Assembly: GCA_014382535.1 (NCBI GenBank)
Contig: JACNJN010000120.1
Coordinates: 1-34,431, forward strand
Source of the DNA: Candidatus Desulfolinea nitratireducens
GTDB lineage: Bacteria; Chloroflexota; Anaerolineae; Anaerolineales; Villigracilaceae
Direction: 5' to 3'
DNA length: 34,431 nt
The position numbers and the translations under genes are program-made. The notes beneath the pieces were generated by a model, which worked only from the letters and a program-made list of their open reading frames with translations, did no database searches and was not told where the DNA came from. Shown piece by piece: positions 16,481 through 24,771 of this stretch (within the stretch, counting starts at the first letter, position 1; every line of letters begins with the position of its first letter).

Positions 16481-17767
16481 ATGAAAGTTACTGTTATCGG
16501 CGGAGGCTCAACATACACGCCCGAACTCGTAAATGGTTTTTTGGAGCGCATTGCATCCTTCCCATTAACTGAATTGTGCCTGATGGACATCAATAAGGCG
16601 CGGCTTGATATCGTTGGCGGCTTTGCTCAACGAATGGTGGAAGCCAAGGGTGCGCCCTTCACAGTCAGCCTTTCAACGGACCAACGCCAGGCAATCCAGA
16701 ATTCATCCTACGTGATCACCCAATTACGTGTGGGTATGATGGAAGCAAGGCGCAGTGATGAGTATCTGGGGAAACGATACGGCATCCTTGGGCAGGAAAC
16801 CACGGGTATAGGCGGCATGGCAAAGGCATTGCGCACTATTCCAGTAATCTTGGATATTGCCAAGGATATACGCGAAGTAGCCCCTGGTGGGACCCTGGTC
16901 AATTTTACAAATCCCGCTGGCTTAGTCACTGAGGCATTATCACGTTATGCCGCCGATGTTCAGTCGGTGGGTGTTTGCAATGTGCCCATAACTACCAAGA
17001 TGAACATACTCGAAGATTTGGAACAAAGTTTGGGAACCAGCATCCCACCCGAAACGGCGCAACTGGATACATTAGGATTGAATCACCTCTCCTGGCATAG
17101 GGGATTCACCGTCAATGGGGAGGACGTTTGGTCCCAGGTTATCCAGGGGATGATTACCGATTTGGAAGCCAGTCAAGAACCCGAATGGGATATCCGTGCG
17201 ATTGAATCCCTGAAAATGATCCCCAACTATTATCTGCAATACTTTTACCATACCGACCGCAAACTTGCTGCCCAAGAGAAGTGGCCGCCCTCACGTGCCG
17301 AGGAAGTCATCGAGATCGAAAAAGGCTTGCTGAACCAATATGCCGATCCGACACTTTCCGAGCCACCTGAAGACTTGATGAAACGCGGCGGTGCTTATTA
17401 TTCGACGTTGGCAACTCAACTGCTCAACGCGCATTATAACGACCTGAGTGAGACCCATATAGTTAATGTGCCACATGGTGGTGCGGTTAAAGGTTGGCCC
17501 GAGGACTGGGTTTTGGAGATGCCGTGTCGAGTTTCGAGTGACGGTTTTCACCCTCTTCCAACGGAACCTCTTCCGCCTGTCTGTTATGGATTGATTGCCC
17601 AGATAAAAACATTTGAAATCCTCACGGTTGAGGCTGCTGTCCATGGGGATAAAGATGCTGCATTCCAGGCTATTCTCGCTCATCCACTATGCCCGCCTGC
17701 TGACAAGGTTCAGCAAATCCTTGATGAGTTGTTGGACACCAACCGCGAATATTTACCTCAGTTTTAG
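16481..17767 (+). CDS. GH4 6-phospho-beta-glucosidase-like enzyme
   Basis: A 428-aa NAD- and metal-dependent glycosidase of family GH4. The dinucleotide-binding start VIGGGSTYTPEL (5-16) is followed by GQETTGIGGMAKALRTIP (104-121), NFTNPAG (141-147) and C166-N-V-P169, the motif variant linked to 6-phospho-beta-glucosidases. The reaction goes through oxidation at C3 and beta-elimination. In E. coli the GH4 enzyme ChbF cleaves mono-deacetylated chitobiose 6-phosphate, and a ChbG-type deacetylase lies further along this operon. Here there is no PTS, so the source of a phosphorylated disaccharide is unclear: either a kinase acts on it or this enzyme accepts unphosphorylated substrate. A 75-bp gap precedes it; no clear hairpin seen there. 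Confidence 0.88.
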   Translation: MKVTVIGGGSTYTPELVNGFLERIASFPLTELCLMDINKARLDIVGGFAQRMVEAKGAPFTVSLSTDQRQAIQNSSYVITQLRVGMMEARRSDEYLGKRYGILGQETTGIGGMAKALRTIPVILDIAKDIREVAPGGTLVNFTNPAGLVTEALSRYAADVQSVGVCNVPITTKMNILEDLEQSLGTSIPPETAQLDTLGLNHLSWHRGFTVNGEDVWSQVIQGMITDLEASQEPEWDIRAIESLKMIPNYYLQYFYHTDRKLAAQEKWPPSRAEEVIEIEKGLLNQYADPTLSEPPEDLMKRGGAYYSTLATQLLNAHYNDLSETHIVNVPHGGAVKGWPEDWVLEMPCRVSSDGFHPLPTEPLPPVCYGLIAQIKTFEILTVEAAVHGDKDAAFQAILAHPLCPPADKVQQILDELLDTNREYLPQF

Positions 17768-17804
17768 GTTTGTTATTGACAGGATATATTGTGGAGTGAT
17801 CTAT

Positions 17805-19472
17805 ATGCGTAAATTCCCGAAACTAGATTTGAATTCCGATTGGGTTGAAAAGACCCTTGGCGAAATGACGCTCGATCAAAAAATCGGTCAGCTGCTGCAC
17901 CCGTGTATTCAACCTTCAAGCTCTGTTGAACACCGTACAGAAGCTTTAGGTAGCGTAGAACCTGGGGGCTTGTTCTTGTTCTCAGGTAGCAGACAGGAAT
18001 TTTTAGAGATTACACGCTGGTTTCAGGATCGATCTCCAATTCCGTTGCTCATATCAGCGGACCTCGAGAACGGTGCCGGCAATATAGTTGAAGATGCCAC
18101 GCGCTTTCCCAGTTTGATGGGGCTTGCCGCAACTGACAACGCGCAATTGGCTTATGAGATGGGCCGTGCTGCGGCGGTAGAAGGCCGATCTTGCGGGGTG
18201 CATTGGTCCTTTGGCCCGGTTGTGGATCTCTGCGTCAATCCCCACAACCCCGATAGTAATACCCGTAGCATGGGTGATAACCCAGATCGGGTGGCGAGCC
18301 TCTCTCAAGCCATGATCCGGGGTATGCAGGAAAACGGTTTATGCGCCACAGTAAAACACTTCCCCGGTGCCGGATTTGATGATCGGGATCAACATCTCAC
18401 CAATACCATCAATCCTCTTCGGATGGATCAATGGTTTGAATCCAGTGGGCGGATGTTTCAAGAGGCCTTCGAGTTGGGTGTGTGGAGCGTCATGATAGGG
18501 CATTTGTCTTTACCCGCCTGGGATCCAGGAGTGGGCGAGCACATTCAATATTCACCCCCTGCGACCCTATCCCGCAGAATTGTCACTGACTTGCTGCGTG
18601 AGCGAATGGGGTTCGATGGTGTGATTATCACGGATGCACTGGATATGGCCGGGGTGACCGCCTGGGGGGTGTTCGATGAGATCATCCCCCGGGTGATTGA
18701 GGCGGGGTCTGATATGATCCTCTTTTCTGAAGCAAAACGAGATTTTGATATTCTACGGCGGGCGGTAGATGATGGTAGATTATCTGAAGAACGTATCGAG
18801 GAATCCGCTCGTCGGATTTTGGCGTTGAAAGAAACACTCAATCTCCAAGGGGATTCTGGCTCGACGCCGGTATCAGATGAAGAAGGTGAATTTTTTCAAC
18901 AAACCAGCGTCAGTATCGCTGAGAAATCCATCACTTTAGTAAAGGATAACCATAATGCCCTGCCCCTTAAATTTGAGAAAGGTGTGCGCGTATTGAGTTA
19001 TCACCTGCGCGGCGATCCTGAGGACAACGTGGATACCTTTGATGATCTGTTGCGTCAGAAGGGTGCAGAAGTCGTTCGTTTCACTGAAGAAGATATCAAC
19101 AGCATCCCTCGGGGACATGACTTCGCTGACTATGATGTCGTGCTGCTCAACATCGTACTCAAACCATCCTGGGGAACCAACCGTATCAGGCCAGCTGGAA
19201 ATTTCATGCGAGATGTTTGGGCGTTGATCACATGTCACCACCCCCGCCTGGTTATGATCTCATATGGTTCTCCATACATGAGTTACGAAATGCCCTTTGT
19301 GCCCCTGGTAATTAATGCATATTCGAATGACCTCAATACCCAGAAAGCCGTGTTGCGAGTTTTAAGTGGTGAGATCCAAGCCAAAGGGATCAGCCCTGTT
19401 GATCTTGATAGTCCCTATTTTACAAAATCATTGGATGGCTTCCGCGCTAACCTTCGAGATAATGAAAAATGA
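17805..19472 (+). CDS. GH3 beta-N-acetylhexosaminidase (NagZ-like)
   Basis: A 555-aa family GH3 enzyme. It carries the beta-N-acetylglucosaminidase signature: KHFPGAG (184-190) followed by D195-Q-H197, the Asp-His pair that acts as acid/base in NagZ-type enzymes, and the nucleophile D277 in VIITDALDMAG. The second domain (about 360-555) is reduced compared with beta-glucosidases. No signal peptide is seen, so it acts in the cytoplasm. It should release GlcNAc from beta-linked chains such as chito-oligosaccharides or peptidoglycan fragments. The ATG at 17805 with GGAG upstream is chosen; the open frame reaching back into the GH4 gene has no start support. Its last bases overlap the next gene by 4 bp (ATGA). 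Confidence 0.9.
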   Translation: MRKFPKLDLNSDWVEKTLGEMTLDQKIGQLLHPCIQPSSSVEHRTEALGSVEPGGLFLFSGSRQEFLEITRWFQDRSPIPLLISADLENGAGNIVEDATRFPSLMGLAATDNAQLAYEMGRAAAVEGRSCGVHWSFGPVVDLCVNPHNPDSNTRSMGDNPDRVASLSQAMIRGMQENGLCATVKHFPGAGFDDRDQHLTNTINPLRMDQWFESSGRMFQEAFELGVWSVMIGHLSLPAWDPGVGEHIQYSPPATLSRRIVTDLLRERMGFDGVIITDALDMAGVTAWGVFDEIIPRVIEAGSDMILFSEAKRDFDILRRAVDDGRLSEERIEESARRILALKETLNLQGDSGSTPVSDEEGEFFQQTSVSIAEKSITLVKDNHNALPLKFEKGVRVLSYHLRGDPEDNVDTFDDLLRQKGAEVVRFTEEDINSIPRGHDFADYDVVLLNIVLKPSWGTNRIRPAGNFMRDVWALITCHHPRLVMISYGSPYMSYEMPFVPLVINAYSNDLNTQKAVLRVLSGEIQAKGISPVDLDSPYFTKSLDGFRANLRDNEK

Positions 19473-20596
19473 GCGCATTCAAAATTGGCGTAAAAGTTTA
19501 TGACAATGATTGGTTTCTGAAGTACGGGTTGTCCTACCAGGAAGCTGCCCAGGTGCTTATGGATTGGGGTGTATCTTATGTGCTGGCCCAGAGTAAATAT
19601 CTACCAATGCCGGATAGTGCTGTGGAAAGCGAGGTATCCCAGGAGTACTCTGGACGTTATGCTCAGTTAGATGATCGGAAATTTAGGGATGCGCTCGCTG
19701 AAGAAGGCATTGAATATTGGGCGACGGTGTGTACATTTTTCGATCCTCCAGCGATTGAAGAGAATCCGGAATGGAGACCGATTGGCTCAGACGGGCGACC
19801 AATGAACCAGGTTGACTGGTATGTTGGGATTGCGCCATCAATGATGGAGTACGTCAACCAGAAGATAGCTGCCATCGCTAATGCCGTGGATAAACTCGAG
19901 CCAGATGGTGTGTTCCTGTCCTTTACCCGTTGGCCGGGGTTTTGGGAATTATGGACCCCAAAATATCAGCGGGGCGATTTCCCTGAATATAGCTACGATC
20001 CCATTACCCTGAGACAGTTCAATCAAGATACTGGGGCGGAAGTGCCTGAGGGTAACCCAAGCGCTGCTGCGGAATGGATCGACGAAAACGTCCGTGAACT
20101 TTGGACAGCGTGGAAATGCCAGAAGGTCGTTGACGTCATCTGCATGGCCGGGGAAGCTGCCAGAAATCGAAAACCAAACACCAAGATCATGTTGAATACG
20201 CTCCCCTTTGGAGATGATTTCGAGGGGGCGCAGGCCGAGGTGTTTGGACAAAACGTGGGAATGTTGGCTGAGATGGTGGATGTTTTTGAAGTAATGACCT
20301 ACCATCAAATTCTCAAGCGCCCCATCCAATGGATTCCTCAAGTTGGGAATATCGTGAAGCAGCGTACGGGTAAAGAAACAGTGTGCACGTTGCAGGCAAC
20401 GCCATTATATTTGGAAGGGATCCACACGAAAGAAAAGCGCTCACCTGCCTTGGATGTCCAAGAATTTGCCAAAGCAGTAAAACTTACCAAAGATGCAGGG
20501 CTGGATGGGGTGGTGGTATTCGTGTGGTCAGATTTGTTGGAGAGGGTTTTTAAGGATAGGGATTTACGTTGGATAGAAGCCCTCCAAGGAAAATGA
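19469..20596 (+). CDS. Unrecognised protein, 375 aa, probable TIM-barrel sugar enzyme
   Basis: I do not recognise a named family. Alternating strand and helix patterns, a C-terminal strand VVVFVWSDLLERVF and many aromatic residues (SFTRWPGFWELWTP near 155-168) suggest a (beta/alpha)8 barrel that binds carbohydrate. Candidate acidic catalytic residues exist (for example D148 region PDGVFLSF and E273-type FEVMTY) but the motif does not match a family I know. There is no signal peptide, so it is cytoplasmic. It is coupled by 4-bp ATGA overlaps to the GH3 gene before it and the kinase gene after it, so it is almost certainly part of the same pathway. Confidence 0.72.
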   Translation: MSAFKIGVKVYDNDWFLKYGLSYQEAAQVLMDWGVSYVLAQSKYLPMPDSAVESEVSQEYSGRYAQLDDRKFRDALAEEGIEYWATVCTFFDPPAIEENPEWRPIGSDGRPMNQVDWYVGIAPSMMEYVNQKIAAIANAVDKLEPDGVFLSFTRWPGFWELWTPKYQRGDFPEYSYDPITLRQFNQDTGAEVPEGNPSAAAEWIDENVRELWTAWKCQKVVDVICMAGEAARNRKPNTKIMLNTLPFGDDFEGAQAEVFGQNVGMLAEMVDVFEVMTYHQILKRPIQWIPQVGNIVKQRTGKETVCTLQATPLYLEGIHTKEKRSPALDVQEFAKAVKLTKDAGLDGVVVFVWSDLLERVFKDRDLRWIEALQGK

Positions 20597-21594
20597 TGGA
20601 TTCGAATGGGGTAGTGGGAAGTATGGAGAGATATTTTTTAGGAGTCGACATCGGAAGTACAAAAAGCCATGCGTTAATTGCTGACGATAGCGGGCGGGCG
20701 ATCGGGTTTGGCAAGGCTGGCCCTGGGAATTGGGAGACCGTTGGTTGGGAAAATACCCGTCAGGTGCTGCAAACGATTGTTGATCAGGCAATTGAATCGA
20801 GTAATATCGCTCGGGCTCAAATTGCTGGCGCGGGGTTCGGAATTGCTGGATATGATTGGGAAGAAGATCTGCAGCCCCATCAGGAGATCGTCGATTCCTT
20901 GAGGTTGAACGCCCCTTACCAGATCGTCAATGACAGTATCATCGGTCTGGTAGCCGGGGGTATGAAAGGATGGGGTGTCGTGATCTCGGCGGGCACCAGT
21001 AATAACTGTCGTGGCCGAGGCCAGAATGGGGAGGAAGGCAGGATTGTTGGAGACGGCATTCGATTTGGTGAATTTGGGGGCGCTTACGAGATTGTTTGGA
21101 AGGCGATTCACGCAGTGGCCGCAGCCTGGACACAGCGGTCTTCTCCCACGAAACTGACGGAAAAATTTATAGACATAACTGGGGCAGCCGATATTTCTGA
21201 TTTGATCTCTGGCATAGTGCGCGATCAATACAGCTTGTCAGCGAAACATGCACCCCAAATATTTCGCATTGCGGAAGAGGGGGATGAGGTTGCCCAGGAG
21301 ATCATCCGCTGGGCAGGCCGAGAATTAGGTGATCTGGCCATTGGTGTAATTCGACAGCTGAATTTTCAGAATACTGAATTTGAAGTAATTTTAGCCGGGA
21401 GCCTCTTCAAGGGAAGTAATTTGTTATCAGCCTCGTTAAAGAAAAGAGTGCTCGTTGAAGCGCCAAAAGCAACCTTCGTGCGATTGAAGGAGCCCCCGGT
21501 AGTTGGGGGCGTATTATTGGGGATGGAAACTGCCGGCGTTGAGATCTATCGCTACCGCGAGCGCCTGCTTGAATCATCTTTAGATTTATTATGA
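20593..21594 (+). CDS. BadF/BadG-type ATPase, likely N-acetylglucosamine kinase
   Basis: A 333-aa ASKHA-fold kinase. The phosphate-1 loop GVDIGSTKSHALIAD lies near 17-31, the phosphate-2 loop SAGTSNNCRGR in the middle, and an adenosine-binding VILAGSLFKG near the C-terminus. Family members include eukaryotic and bacterial GlcNAc kinases. It would phosphorylate GlcNAc or GlcN at O6 after hydrolysis. I chose the ATG at 20593: it gives the ATGA overlap with the preceding gene and has AAGGA close upstream. An ATG at 20623 (MERYFLGVDIG) is a possible later start. The creatininase and SIS genes follow, which together suggest a three-step route from GlcNAc to fructose 6-phosphate. Confidence 0.87.
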   Translation: MMDSNGVVGSMERYFLGVDIGSTKSHALIADDSGRAIGFGKAGPGNWETVGWENTRQVLQTIVDQAIESSNIARAQIAGAGFGIAGYDWEEDLQPHQEIVDSLRLNAPYQIVNDSIIGLVAGGMKGWGVVISAGTSNNCRGRGQNGEEGRIVGDGIRFGEFGGAYEIVWKAIHAVAAAWTQRSSPTKLTEKFIDITGAADISDLISGIVRDQYSLSAKHAPQIFRIAEEGDEVAQEIIRWAGRELGDLAIGVIRQLNFQNTEFEVILAGSLFKGSNLLSASLKKRVLVEAPKATFVRLKEPPVVGGVLLGMETAGVEIYRYRERLLESSLDLL

Positions 21595-21651
21595 TAAATA
21601 AACCCGATAATTCCTTACCGGAAAAGCAAATTATTTTTTGGGAGAATATCG

Positions 21652-22479
21652 ATGAAATGGGAAAACCTTACATCTTTAGATTTTGAAAACCAGGCCAAGC
21701 AGTGTGGTGGTGTTGGGATTATTCCAGTTGGGGTTCTCGAAGCCCACGCTTCCCATCTTCCCTTAGGTACAGATCTGTTTGTCGCCTATTCGTCTGCCTG
21801 CCGTGCTGCTGAGATCGAAACAGCAATCGTCTTTCCGGCTTATCCTTACGGCATCAATATCGAGACAGCACACCTGCCTGGGGGTGTTGTGATTAAACGA
21901 GAGCTGGTTTTTGCGTTGTTGGAGAATATCTGCGATGAGATGTATCGCAATGGGCTGAACAAAATTATTTTGCACAGTGGGCATGGGGGTAACCGTTATT
22001 ACCTGCCGCTGTTCGTGCAGACACTTCCTGAGAAGGACAAGTCCTATACAGTCTATTACGCAAACCTGGAATTTTTCCCCGGTGCTGAAGATATATTAGA
22101 AACAACGGAATACGGTCATGCTGGTGAGGCCGAAACCAGCATGCTATTGCACATTGACCCGGATCTGGTCAAAATGGATCAGGTGCCCCCCATGCCGTTC
22201 ACCAGCTTGAAGCGGAACGCTGAACTAAAAGAAGTGGGTGCATATACTCAGGTCGATTGGTATTCAATGTATCCGCATATGTATGTTGGTGACGCCAGTA
22301 AATCCACTGCAGAGAAGGGGAAGACCATGTTTGATCACGAAGTAGATGCGCTGGTGACCCTCATTCAGGCTGTCAAAGCGGATCGCGTCACCCCAGGCTT
22401 CGTGGAGGAATTCAACCAGCGCAAGAGCAATCCAACCACACCCGATTTTTGGACCTCTCCCGGCGAGGGTGAAAAATAG
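21652..22479 (+). CDS. Creatininase-family metal amidohydrolase
   Basis: A 275-aa protein of the creatininase superfamily. The metal ligands are seen as E30-x-H32 and D41 in GVLEAHASHLPLGTD, with HSGHGGN (108-114) and EYGHAGEAETS further on. The HGGN form is that of family members other than creatininase itself, such as the formamide hydrolase ArfB and the peptidase MftE, so hydrolysis of an amide bond is likely but creatinine is not. In this operon, between a GlcNAc-kinase-like gene and a SIS-domain gene, the attractive substrate is the N-acetyl group of GlcNAc or GlcNAc 6-phosphate, replacing NagA. That is inference. A TTGGGAGAA Shine-Dalgarno supports the start. Confidence 0.87.
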   Translation: MKWENLTSLDFENQAKQCGGVGIIPVGVLEAHASHLPLGTDLFVAYSSACRAAEIETAIVFPAYPYGINIETAHLPGGVVIKRELVFALLENICDEMYRNGLNKIILHSGHGGNRYYLPLFVQTLPEKDKSYTVYYANLEFFPGAEDILETTEYGHAGEAETSMLLHIDPDLVKMDQVPPMPFTSLKRNAELKEVGAYTQVDWYSMYPHMYVGDASKSTAEKGKTMFDHEVDALVTLIQAVKADRVTPGFVEEFNQRKSNPTTPDFWTSPGEGEK

Positions 22480-22480
22480 T

Positions 22481-23518
22481 ATGGGGCTCCATGAAGAAAT
22501 CTATGAGCAGCCACTTGTCTTGGGACGGTTGTTAGAAAGCCAACTCGATACCGTTCAGCGAATTGCCGCGGCCATCAAGAAAGCGGATATTGATTATATA
22601 TTTCTAACAGCACGCGGCACTTCCGATCATGCTGGGTTGTATGCCAAATATCTATGGGGGATGGTAAACCAGTTGCCCGTTGCCTTAGCTGCGCCATCTC
22701 ATTTCAGCGTTTATAAGCAGCCGCCTCGCCTGAACCGAGCTGCGGTCGTCGGCATATCCCAATCGGGGCAGTCTCCAGATATTGTCAGCGTACTGGCAGA
22801 AGGCAGGCGGCAAGGCGCGCTGACAGTGGCAATTACCAACGCCCCGGATTCTCCGTTGGCAGAGAACGCTGATCATGTATTAGATATTAGTGCGGGACCA
22901 GAAAAAGCAGTCGCTGCCACGAAAACCTATACCGCACAGCTGATGGCCATTGGTATGTTGTCAGCTGCCCTTTGTGAGAACAATCAGATGTTTGAGCGAT
23001 TGCAGCAGGTGCCTGCCCAGGTGCAGGAAATGCTGGCATTGGACGCATCTATTCGACAGATCACTGAACGATATCGCTATATGACCCATTGTGTTGTGCT
23101 GGGACGTGGCTACAACTATGCCACTGCCTTCGAGTGGTCGTTGAAGTTGAAGGAATTGACCTATGTGGTGGCAAATCCTTATTCCCCAGCCGATTTCCAA
23201 CATGGACCCATCGCCATTGTAGAGGAGGGTTTCCCCGTGTTGGCGGTAGCTCCCCAGGGAGCAGTCCGCGAGAACTTGCAAGCACTATTACAGCGCCTGA
23301 AGGATGAGCTCCGGGCTGAGCTGCTGATCCTGTCGAATGATGAGGCCACATTAGATCTGGCTCATACGCCCCTGAAATTGCCAAAGGAGATGCCAGAATG
23401 GGTCAGCCCCTTGGTGAGCATCATACCTGCCCAACTCTACTGCTATCACTTGACCCTCGCAAAGGGATGGGATGCGGAGGCCCCGCGTGGTTTGAAAAAA
23501 GTGACTGAGACAAAATAG
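22481..23518 (+). CDS. Double SIS-domain protein, GlmS-isomerase-like (NagB-II-type candidate)
   Basis: A 345-aa protein equivalent to the isomerase half of GlmS without the glutaminase half. The first SIS domain has ARGTSDHA (44-51), SQSGQSPD and PEKAVAATKTYT; the second has KLKELTY with the catalytic-type Glu, FQHGPIAIVEE with the catalytic-type His, and the C-terminal DAEAPRGLKKVT with Lys. Stand-alone forms include GlcN-6-P deaminases (NagB-II), fructosamine deglycases and related enzymes. Here it probably converts GlcN-6-P to fructose 6-phosphate and ammonia. The ATG at 22481 is 1 bp after the creatininase stop; a GTG at 22469 is less likely because MGLHEEIYEQP matches the usual family start. 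Confidence 0.88.
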   Translation: MGLHEEIYEQPLVLGRLLESQLDTVQRIAAAIKKADIDYIFLTARGTSDHAGLYAKYLWGMVNQLPVALAAPSHFSVYKQPPRLNRAAVVGISQSGQSPDIVSVLAEGRRQGALTVAITNAPDSPLAENADHVLDISAGPEKAVAATKTYTAQLMAIGMLSAALCENNQMFERLQQVPAQVQEMLALDASIRQITERYRYMTHCVVLGRGYNYATAFEWSLKLKELTYVVANPYSPADFQHGPIAIVEEGFPVLAVAPQGAVRENLQALLQRLKDELRAELLILSNDEATLDLAHTPLKLPKEMPEWVSPLVSIIPAQLYCYHLTLAKGWDAEAPRGLKKVTETK

Positions 23519-23535
23519 AAAGGATCAAAATTTCC

Positions 23536-24756
23536 ATGAACGCCAAGCAAAAAATCATCCTTCTCTGGCTGTTTTGGGCCATCATTCTGATTGGCTTTCA
23601 AGCTACAGTACAGGCACGCTATGAGCCAAAGCGCCCTGATAAAGTATTACAGTGGACAGCCAACGAAACTACGCGTGTATTCAATAAGGATCAACCCTAT
23701 CTCATCGACCCTTTTATGAATAATCAGGTGGCCTGGGATTCCGAATTCTATATTTCGATTTCCCTGGCAGGATATGATGATCCAGTTTTAAGATCCATCG
23801 GCGATTTTGAATGGAGTCGGACCCCGGAAGGGGACTTTTCCCTGAATTACGCCTTCCTGCCTTTTTACCCTTTTGTGATGCGTTTGCTTTATTACCCGCT
23901 CTCAATACTTGGATTAACCGATGTAGCAACAGCGACCCTGGCAGGTGTATTGGTTTCCCTACTAGGTACTTTAGGCGCCATGCTGGCACTCTACGGTCTG
24001 GTGGAACCCCATCTGGAAGATTCCGGGGGGATGAGGGCTGTTTTTTATCTTGTGATTTTCCCAACGGGCTTTTTTCTGGCACAAGTTTATACGGAAGGCT
24101 TGTTCGTCGGGTTGGCGTTTGGTTCATTAGCATTGTTAAAGAGAAAGAAATTATTGTGGGCAGCAGTCCTGGCAGTATTCGCCACCTGGACCAGGGCCGT
24201 TGGGGGCGCCTTGCTCATTGCTCTGCTCTGGTTTTGGGTAAAGGAAACGGATTGGCAGAATTTCCAGTGGCGCGATCTTGGCCGCGGAATGATCGCCTTA
24301 CTCCCCCTGGGGGCCTTTTTGGCCTGGAAGTTCTCACCATGGGGGAGGGCATTTAGCATCGTTGAAGATCAATTTTTCGGCCGGGGGATTTTCTTGATAA
24401 GAAGTTCGCTCTCTAATTGGGCTTTGGGTTATCGTTCGATTTTTGCTAACAACCTGCAAACCCGCGTCTTTTACCTGATCGAGTTTGCCGCGACGTTGTT
24501 GGGTTTGGTAGCCTGTTTCGCCACGCTGCGCCGCTATCCAGCGGAGGCTTTGTTTGGTTTAGCCGTTATCGGGATTTCCTTTTTCAGTGGACAAGCGCAA
24601 GGAATGCCACGATATGTAATCGCGGTACCTTCTGTGTTCATCTTTTTGGCCACTCTTGGTAAGAATGAGATTTTTGACCGTGCCTGGACCGTGGGCAGCG
24701 TACTATTGATGGGTATGTTAGCTGCCCTTTATGCGTTCAATTTTTGGGTCGCATAA
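23536..24756 (+). CDS. Multi-spanning membrane glycosyltransferase (Gpi18/mannosyltransferase-like)
   Basis: A 406-aa integral membrane protein with about ten hydrophobic helices, the first at 7-24. After helix 1 comes an outer loop with an acidic motif (AWDSEFYISISLAGYDDP, about 67-83; D68 and E70), as in GT-C enzymes of the Gpi18/PIG-V mannosyltransferase group that use lipid-linked sugar donors. Other motifs are FLPFYPFVMRLLYYP and FATWTRAVGGALL. Its job in a sugar-uptake operon is not obvious; it might glycosylate a lipid or surface protein, or it may be a passenger. An AAAGGA lies about 10 nt before the ATG and 17 bp separate it from the SIS gene. Confidence 0.75.
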   Translation: MNAKQKIILLWLFWAIILIGFQATVQARYEPKRPDKVLQWTANETTRVFNKDQPYLIDPFMNNQVAWDSEFYISISLAGYDDPVLRSIGDFEWSRTPEGDFSLNYAFLPFYPFVMRLLYYPLSILGLTDVATATLAGVLVSLLGTLGAMLALYGLVEPHLEDSGGMRAVFYLVIFPTGFFLAQVYTEGLFVGLAFGSLALLKRKKLLWAAVLAVFATWTRAVGGALLIALLWFWVKETDWQNFQWRDLGRGMIALLPLGAFLAWKFSPWGRAFSIVEDQFFGRGIFLIRSSLSNWALGYRSIFANNLQTRVFYLIEFAATLLGLVACFATLRRYPAEALFGLAVIGISFFSGQAQGMPRYVIAVPSVFIFLATLGKNEIFDRAWTVGSVLLMGMLAALYAFNFWVA

Positions 24757-24771
24757 GCCTGGAATCTTGAT

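Noticed and set aside
21652-22479. True creatininase
   Set aside because: The second metal motif is HGGN, as in other family members, and no creatine-pathway genes are nearby.
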